A stretch of 64,000 nt of DNA from Vigna angularis (lineage: Eukaryota > Streptophyta > Magnoliopsida > Fabales > Fabaceae), in contig NC_068974.1 of the NCBI RefSeq assembly GCF_016808095.1, forward strand, positions 7,936,001-8,000,000, read 5' to 3'. Below, one piece after another: positions 58,748 through 64,000 of the stretch. The number at the start of each line of letters is the position of its first letter. The first letter of the stretch is position 1. A program made the translations under genes and the position numbers. The notes under the pieces were generated by a model. The model was not told where the DNA came from. It saw nothing but the letters and a program-made list of their open reading frames with translations, and did no database searches.

Positions 58748-58954
58748 GCCAATGGTGAATCATTAGGTCGGTTGAATGAACTTGAGGAGATGCATCAGAG
58801 ACTAGAATCAAAGAAAGTGATGATGGAAAATATGTCTATACGTTCTAGGCTTGCTAAGGAGAATGCTAGCAAGCAGGAGGAGCAGCTTAGTGGTGCAGTG
58901 CAATCACTTCTGGTTGCAGGGGGTGGTCTTTCTGTATGCAGGAGAAACCTCCAA
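58748..58954 (+). CDS. VPS38/UVRAG-like protein, exon 2 (partial gene)
   Basis: A 69-codon exon with acceptor AACAG|GCC and donor CAA|GTGAGT, both in phase 0, so it joins exon 1 in frame. It encodes a heptad-rich coiled coil (ESLGRLNELEEMHQRLESKK, KQEEQLSGAVQSLLVAGGGL, RRNLQ). The order LESLIQ...ESLGR.NELEEM.QRLE fits the same family. No later exon is found up to 64000; the remaining DNA is retroelement, so the gene either continues beyond the window or is cut. Intron 1 is 4864 bp long, most of it an antisense copia element and a TRIM-like LTR. Confidence 0.75.
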
Positions 58955-59596
58955 GTGAGTTTGATTCTTTCTTACTCTAGTCAATATAATGTTCTTTTGG
59001 AAATAATTACAATTAATAAGTTCAGTAGTCTATATGAATTTTTCTGTCTTTTTTTATTAGTAATGTTGATGAGTCTCTCTGTAAAAGGAAGGTACATATG
59101 GATTGAACTTTTCTGATTGTGTATCGTAATGGTTGACATTTTGAGTGAGATGTATAGAAGAGTACATAAAAGTCTTCTATTCTATAAAACATTAATACTT
59201 TGAATTGATCAGTCCTATGTATCAGATATGTATACAATTTTGGTACGCTTTGATAATTTGCTGATTTGTTTCAGTAACACCCTAGCCTTTAAAAAATTAT
59301 GAAATCTAATATAATATAGCCTAAATATGAGCATAGAAGTATGTGTAAGATTTACTAGTGTTGTCTCTTAACGAACAAAGAGTGGAAGTTGTCCTCTTTA
59401 TGAATGATGCTTATTAAAGGATTAAATTTGATACTATTCTAATGTGTAGGCAATATGCGTTGATGAATGAAAACAAAAATAGTAATGGCAAGTGACAACT
59501 GTTAAACTAAAGAAAATAGAGTCGTTGAGCTGAAATCATGTGCATATCTCACTTAGAAGAAAATAATTTCTCTTATCTAATCTCATTGTGTATATA

Positions 59597-59643
<47 letters not shown>

Positions 59644-59819
59644 TACATTGATTGGATAATTTAGGAAACAAATCTTTGAGATTGTGGGATTGACATGCTA
59701 TTAATAAAACCAAGATACAACCAATATACAAAACTAAAACCAATAGGAAAAAAACTCTAAAACTTCCTGAAATATCTTGATAGAATAAAATCTAAAACTT
59801 TCTAAAATATCTCAACACT
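58955..59819. other. Intron 2 sequence; no gene
   Basis: AT-rich, with a (TA)n(CA)n microsatellite at 59597-59644. A short frame after the donor (to 59116) is intron read-through. Confidence 0.6.
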
Positions 59820-60118
59820 CCACCTCAAGCTGATGAATAAGTATTCTCCATTCCCAACTTGGATATAATTCTCAGTTACTATTTTTCAGCCCCTTGGTGA
59901 GTATGTTTGCAAGCTGTCCTTGAATAGACACACATGGGGAGCAAATTAAGCCACTGTCAAGCTTTTCTTTGATAAATATTCTGTCCACTTCAATCTGTTT
60001 AATTCTATCATGTTGTATAGGGTTGTGAGCTATGCTGAATGCAAATTTGTTGTCACAATATAAACTCAGGTTAATCCCACTTTATCTTTAACTCTTCCAG
60101 CATATTCTTTTGCAATAA

Positions 60119-60396
60119 TGTTAGGATATAGGGTATTTGGGGATATAAGGATATAATGGGAAATGGGATTAGGATAGAAGGTAGAGGAACTGTATAAATA
60201 GATTGTTTGGATAGTTAGAAGGGACTTTTGGAGAGATCTTTGTTGACAGGTATTGACCTGTGAAGAGGGTTAAGCCTCTGAATTCAGTTGTACAGAACAT
60301 TCTTTTTGTAAATAATATTCAGTTTTTCCTATCTTTCTTGTGTCTTTTGGTGAGAAAGAGAGTTCTTGATTAGGTTCCCAAATTAGGAACCTAACA
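60119..60396 (+). repeat. 5' LTR of E1
   Basis: 278 bp with perfect terminal inverted TGTTAGG/CCTAACA, a near-palindromic end ('taggttcccaaattaggaacctaa') and a TATA box near 60193. Confidence 0.93.
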
Positions 60397-60466
60397 ATTG
60401 GTCCGACCTGCCGGATTGAGACGCCGCCGAAATCGTGTGCGGGTGAAGGAAATTGCGGTTGATAGA

Positions 60467-61159
60467 ATGAAGGCGCAGACAGGGGAGCTACGACCAGATT
60501 ATGCAGCAATACGCCAAGATTATGCTGCAATACGCCAAAATTATGCTACAATACGCCAAGATTTGCAAGAAATAATGAGGATGGGGGTGCGGGCTCACAA
60601 CAACGACGAACAATCAGGTGGAAGTCAGGCTTCCGTAAACGGGAACCAGCGACAAGCTTCCGTCAAAGGGAACCAGCGACGGTGCGAGGAGGAGGATGTT
60701 GGAGGGAGAGTGGGTGGCGATTACGGTGGGACCCAAACCCACAATCACGGTGGCGATCACCAGGAGGTGCAGAATCAATGGCGGAAAAGGGTTGAATTAA
60801 CCGCTTTCAAAGGGCTGGACCCGTTAAATTGGATCAATAGGGCGGAGAGGGTTTTTGAGCTTCAAGGAGTAGCGGTGGAGGGCAGCGCGGGCTACTGGTT
60901 CAGAGCCTGGAAAGAGAAAGCCAAGAATCATTCCTGGGATGGCTTGAAGGAGGCCCTGGTGATAAGGTTTGGAACCATTGTTGAGTGTTTGGCGGCATCG
61001 AAACAAATGGCGAAGGGGGAAGAGTATGTGCAGGGAGGCGAAAAGGTAAGGAAAGGGAGCGGGATAGAAGACGAGTCATCTGGGGGACGAACGCAAGAAG
61101 CGGTTATTGAGCGGTACGAGGCCAAGTACTGTAGACCAGACCGAACGGGATTAGCCTAA
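60467..61159 (+). CDS. gag: Truncated Ty3-gypsy gag of element E1
   Basis: A 230-codon frame from ATG 60467 (the longer frame begins only with TTG at the PBS). The N-terminus has three tandem heptads (DYAAIRQ, DYAAIRQ, NYATIRQ), a coiled-coil-like stretch. A Gly/Asn-rich linker with an ASVNGNQRQ/ASVKGNQRR repeat follows. Then comes the capsid signature RVELTAFKGLDPLNWINRAE and a YWFRAWKEKAKNHSWDGLKE segment, typical of Retrotrans_gag proteins. Between FELQGVAV and EGSAGYWF about a dozen residues usual in this domain are missing. There is no zinc knuckle. The open frame is intact over its length, so a protein could be made; whether it works is unknown. Confidence 0.75.
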   Translation: MKAQTGELRPDYAAIRQDYAAIRQNYATIRQDLQEIMRMGVRAHNNDEQSGGSQASVNGNQRQASVKGNQRRCEEEDVGGRVGGDYGGTQTHNHGGDHQEVQNQWRKRVELTAFKGLDPLNWINRAERVFELQGVAVEGSAGYWFRAWKEKAKNHSWDGLKEALVIRFGTIVECLAASKQMAKGEEYVQGGEKVRKGSGIEDESSGGRTQEAVIERYEAKYCRPDRTGLA

Positions 61160-61165
61160 CAGTTC

Positions 61166-61440
61166 GAGGCCGATCGCTATAACACAGGCCGATCAAGAGT
61201 TGCCGAGCGGTCAGACGAAATAGAAGACCAGTCGACTTGGGGACGAACGAGCGGTCAGTGCACATAGTCCGAGGCCGATCGCTATAACTCAAGCCGATCG
61301 AGATTTGCCGAGCGGTCCGAGGACATAGAAGACCATCGTCTTGGGGACGAACGAGCGGTCAGTGGACACAGTGCGAGGCCGATCGCTATAACACAGGCCG
61401 ATCGAGGGTTGTTGAGTGGTCCGAGGTCAAGCGCAATATC
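61166..61440 (+). repeat. 105-bp tandem repeat in E1, about 2.6 copies
   Basis: Units begin GAGGCCGATCGCTATAAC at 61166, 61271 and 61376, exactly 105 bp apart (35 codons). Each contains several CCGATCG / CCGAGCGGT words. Confidence 0.9.
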
Positions 61441-61549
61441 CCAAGTAAGGTTGCCGAGCGGACCGAGATAGAACTAGACCTGAAGCAGACGGAGTTGTCC
61501 ACTCTCTCGGCTGGAGGCCCTATTCAGCCAAAAGCGATGAAGCTGCACG

Positions 61550-61990
61550 GTTCGATAGATAAAGAGCCGAACGGTATAAATATAGTGGGAAGAGAGCCGA
61601 ACGGTATAAAGATAGTGGGAATTGAGCCGAACGGTAGAAGAGGTTATTGGAGCCGAACAGTTGAAGGGAACGACAACCGAACGGTTGAAGTCAGGGGGAG
61701 GAACCGAAAGGTAGAGAAGCATGGGAAAGAAGTCGAGCGGTATAAAGATAGGAAGAAGAAAACCCAACGGTAGAAAAGCATGGGAAAGCAGGCCGAGCGG
61801 TATAAAGACAGGGAGAAGAAAACCGAACGGTCGAAAAGCGTGGGAAAGCAAACCGAACGGTATAAAGACAGGGAGAAGAAAACCGAACGGTCGAAAAACG
61901 TGGGAAAGCAAACCGAACGGTATAAAGATGGGGAGAAGAAAGCCGAATGGTATAAAGAAAGGAAGAAGAGAGCCCAACGGTAGAAGAAGT
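61550..61990 (+). repeat. 30/60-bp tandem array of CCGAACGGT motifs in E1
   Basis: GCCGAACGGTATAAA words recur at 30-bp steps at 61567, 61597 and 61627. Then 60-bp units, each with two motif copies, follow with starts aligned at 61731, 61791, 61851 and 61911. The unit length is a multiple of three and lacks stops in several frames, so open frames here on both strands are repeat artefacts. Confidence 0.9.
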
Positions 61991-62288
61991 TATTTTACAG
62001 GGAAGGATAAGAAGCTCCTCGCTTTCAAGGAAATAATGCAGACACGAAAAGGGTCCTATAAAGTCTGTATCTAATCTCGACCACCAGCCAAGCCTCCTGA
62101 CTGGAATTGGAGGGCATCCCATAATTTCTGTATGTCATCTCGACCACCACCCAAGCCTCCTGATTTGAATTGGAGGGCATAATCAGTGGGTTTCCCTTCC
62201 TAGAGTAACAAGATTATAAAGAGGAGCCAGGAGATCAAGTTTTTCGTTTCCAACCTTGAGGACAAGGTTGTTCTGCAGCGGGGTGTAA

Positions 62289-62566
62289 TGTTAGGATATA
62301 GGATATTTGGGGATATAAGGATATAATGGGAAATGGGATTAGGATAGAAGGTAGAGGAACTGTATAAATAGATTGTTTGGATAGTTAGAAGGGACTTTTG
62401 GAGAGATCTTTGTTCACAGGTATTGACCTGTGAAGAGGGTTAAGCCTCTGTATTCAGTTGTACAAAACATTCTTTCTGTGAATAATATTCAGTTTTTCCT
62501 ATCTTTCTTGTGTCCTTTGGTGAGAAAGAGAGTTCTTGATTAGGTTCCCAAATTAGGAACCTAACA
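62289..62566 (+). repeat. 3' LTR of E1
   Basis: 278 bp, same ends as the 5' LTR, seven differences counted. Confidence 0.93.
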
Positions 62567-63144
62567 AATAACAATTCACATATTCCTTGAGTCATTGCTC
62601 AAAATTATCCTTCAACACTAGATCTAGCTACCACACTTTGTTTCTTACTCTTCCAAGTTACCTGGTTTCCACCAGGGAAAGCGCAATATCTAGTAGTTGA
62701 CATTCTATCGATAACTAAACCTGCATAATCAGCATCGATATATCTCAAGACTAGCATTTTTGTTTCTTTTGAACAAAATTCCTCTTCTTCGTGTCCCTTT
62801 TAAATATTGGACAATTCTAAGAGCAACATGCAAATGTCCTTCTTTTGGTTGATACATAAATTGACTTACTAAACTCACAACAAAAGCAATATCTGGTCTA
62901 GTGTGAGACAGATAAGTAAGTATTTGCACAAGTTTCTGGTGCATTTCTTTATTCACAACAACATCATCCTCTGCACTTCCCATCTTTGTATTTAGATTAA
63001 CAGGTGTACTTGTTGGTTTTTAGGCTGTTTTACCCATTTCTTGTAGCAGCTCAGTAATGTATTTTTGCTACTATATGACGATCCCTTTCTTGGAATTGGC
63101 TACTTCAATTGCTCAAAAATGTTTTAACATTTCTAAAGGCTTGC

Positions 63145-64000
63145 TGTTAGGTTCCTGTTTCGAAACCTAACGATGGCAACTCACTCACACAATCACAGCC
63201 AGGAAACACTTAGAAAAGAATGAATTATTTGTATTCTCATCACCAAAAGTATCGTACAATTAGTATCTGGGAGCATAACCTCCCTCCATCTAACGAGAGC
63301 CTAACCCCCTCACTAGGTTCAAGACCTGTATATATGAAAGAATATCACTCCCTACTCCACAGACTTACCAAAGGTTTACATTTATAGGCCCCTTGCCCGC
63401 ATTCTCCACTATTCCCCCGTTCGGTTCTTTCACCCCTATCTTATATCCTATCATTACACACCGCTGCAAAACAACCTTGTCCTCAAGGTTGGAACAATGA
63501 AACTTGAGCCCATTGCATTGTGATGTGGTCTTATCATAGGGAGAGAACCCACTGACTACTACTTGCAACTTCAGGTTTGGAGGCTTAGGTGGTGGCAACT
63601 CCTCCCCCACTATCATCCATTCTTCCTCTTTCCTTCCTATCACCCTCAATACGGTTCGGTTTTGACCTATACTAGTCAATACCGTTCGGTTTTGTCCTAT
63701 ATTGGTGAATACCGATCGGTTTTGTCCTATATTGGTCAAAACTGTTCGGTCCCCTATCGACCCGGGCAGCTTCGTCGCTTTTGGCTGAACAGGGCCTCCA
63801 GCCGAGAGAGTGGACAACTCCGTCTGCTTCCGGTCTAATTCTGTCTCGAACTGCTCGACAACCGTACCACGTGTTCGTCCCCCAAATGACTCGTCTTCTA
63901 CCCTACTCCCATTCTCTACCTCCCGGGCATTGATTCTTCCATCCCTTCTTCCCTTTGAGGCCTTCATTCCTTCTTTCATCATGCTTCTCTCCCACTGATC
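63145..64000 (-). mobile_element. Family E element E2, partial, minus orientation
   Basis: An LTR at 63145-63452 (on minus: TGATAGGATATAAG...GGAACCTAACA, 308 bp) is preceded by an internal region continuing past the right edge. At 63770-63870 it matches E1 61475-61550 ('gcagacggagttgtcc', 'ctcggctggaggccct'), so it is the same family. The left flank is CTTGC; the other TSD is off the window. Coding on the minus strand (63982 down to about 63560) is gag C-terminal-like and repeat-derived. The LTR differs from E1 by many changes. Confidence 0.82.
63655..63755. repeat. 30-bp tandem repeat with CCGWWCGGT motif in E2
   Basis: Units 'tttgtcctatattggt' plus ACCGATCGGT or ACCGTTCGGT repeat at 63661, 63691 and 63721, with a partial unit before. 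The same step length and core motif occur in E1, in otherwise different sequence. Confidence 0.85.

Larger units (their letters stand above)
60119..62566 (+). mobile_element. Small gag-only LTR retrotransposon E1 (TR-GAG type, Ty3-gypsy gag)
   Basis: A complete 2448-bp element. Two 278-bp LTRs (TGTTAGG...CCTAACA) differ at seven positions by my count and are flanked by the exact duplication AATAA (60114-60118 and 62567-62571). Inside are a PBS-like ATTGGTCCGACC, one gag ORF, a 105-bp tandem repeat, a 30/60-bp tandem repeat and a short PPT-like GCGGGGTG. There is no protease, RT or integrase. A TATAAATA box is in the LTR (about 60193). The low LTR divergence suggests a fairly recent insertion. 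Confidence 0.93.
59820..63144 (-). pseudogene. pol: Ty1-copia RT/RNase H remnant, interrupted by element E1
   Basis: To the right (62567-63144) the minus strand encodes the end of RT (LTYLSHTRPDIAFVVSLVSQF, YLKGTRRRGILFKRN) and the start of RNase H (YTDADYAGLVIDR, CAFPGGNQVTWKSKKQSVVA). To the left (59820-60118) is the rest of RNase H (NKFAFSIAHNPIQHDRIKQI, ICSPCVSIQGQLANILTKGL). The two parts join when E1 (60119-62566) is removed. Frames are broken. A family E LTR begins at 63145. Confidence 0.85.

Noticed and set aside
61474..62122. Frames of 67-167 codons on both strands in element E1
   Set aside because: They are produced by a 30/60-bp tandem repeat whose unit length is a multiple of three; there is no domain.

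Overview
This window is nuclear DNA from a dicot plant, most likely a phaseoloid legume (Vigna/Phaseolus type). The reasons are AT-rich intergenic DNA, TATA/5'UTR spacing typical of plants, CLE peptide genes, GT-AG introns and many nested plant LTR retrotransposons. The species call is inference.

Only three host genes can be supported. A CLE signalling-peptide gene lies at 3490-3732 (-), with peptide RVSPAGPDPQHH. A second CLE gene lies at 37068-37316 (+), with peptide RLSPGGPDPSHH. The first two coding exons of a VPS38/UVRAG-like gene lie at 53704-53883 and 58748-58954 (+); it runs off the right edge and its introns are filled with retroelements. Almost everything else is transposable-element DNA, much of it resolved here by terminal motifs and target-site duplications (TSDs).

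Layout. 0-1.1 kb: solo LTR of family A (TSD CCTTT). 1.1-7.8 kb: AT-rich DNA around the first CLE gene. 7.8-13.4 kb: old LTR and gag debris. 13.4-20.65 kb: a complete non-autonomous element D (TSD GATAT) with a Sirevirus-like gag, an extra ORF resembling the plant-transposon-protein family, and no pol. 21.97-23.5 kb: a non-autonomous CACTA transposon (TSD TGT). 23.9-30.4 kb: element A, inserted next to a Ty3-gypsy RNase H remnant; it also has gag plus the same kind of extra ORF and no pol, and a solo LTR of family B sits in its gag. 30.4-36.9 kb: LTR-like debris and AT-rich DNA. 38.69-39.92 kb: a Pack-MULE carrying part of a B-box (BBX) gene. 40.68-42.04 kb: a gypsy solo LTR inside Sirevirus-like 3' sequence. 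42.8-46.35 kb: duplicated and inverted LTR/gag parts of family C. 46.36-52.6 kb: two gypsy gag/protease remnants on the minus strand, one split by a family B solo LTR. 53.7-64 kb: the VPS38-like gene with an antisense Ty1-copia element and a TRIM-like LTR in intron 1, then a second copia remnant broken by two small gag-only elements (family E).

The most unusual signal is regulatory. Family A LTRs, the internal region just upstream of the extra ORF in element A, and an unrelated-looking repeat at 34.2 kb all carry pairs of a 14-bp palindrome (GATAATCGATTATC). Pair members are almost always exactly 20 bp apart centre to centre, and pairs repeat about every 62-73 bp. In element A each array lies just upstream of a TATA box. 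Family E shows a parallel design: CCGAACGGT/CCGATCGGT motifs at 30-bp steps.
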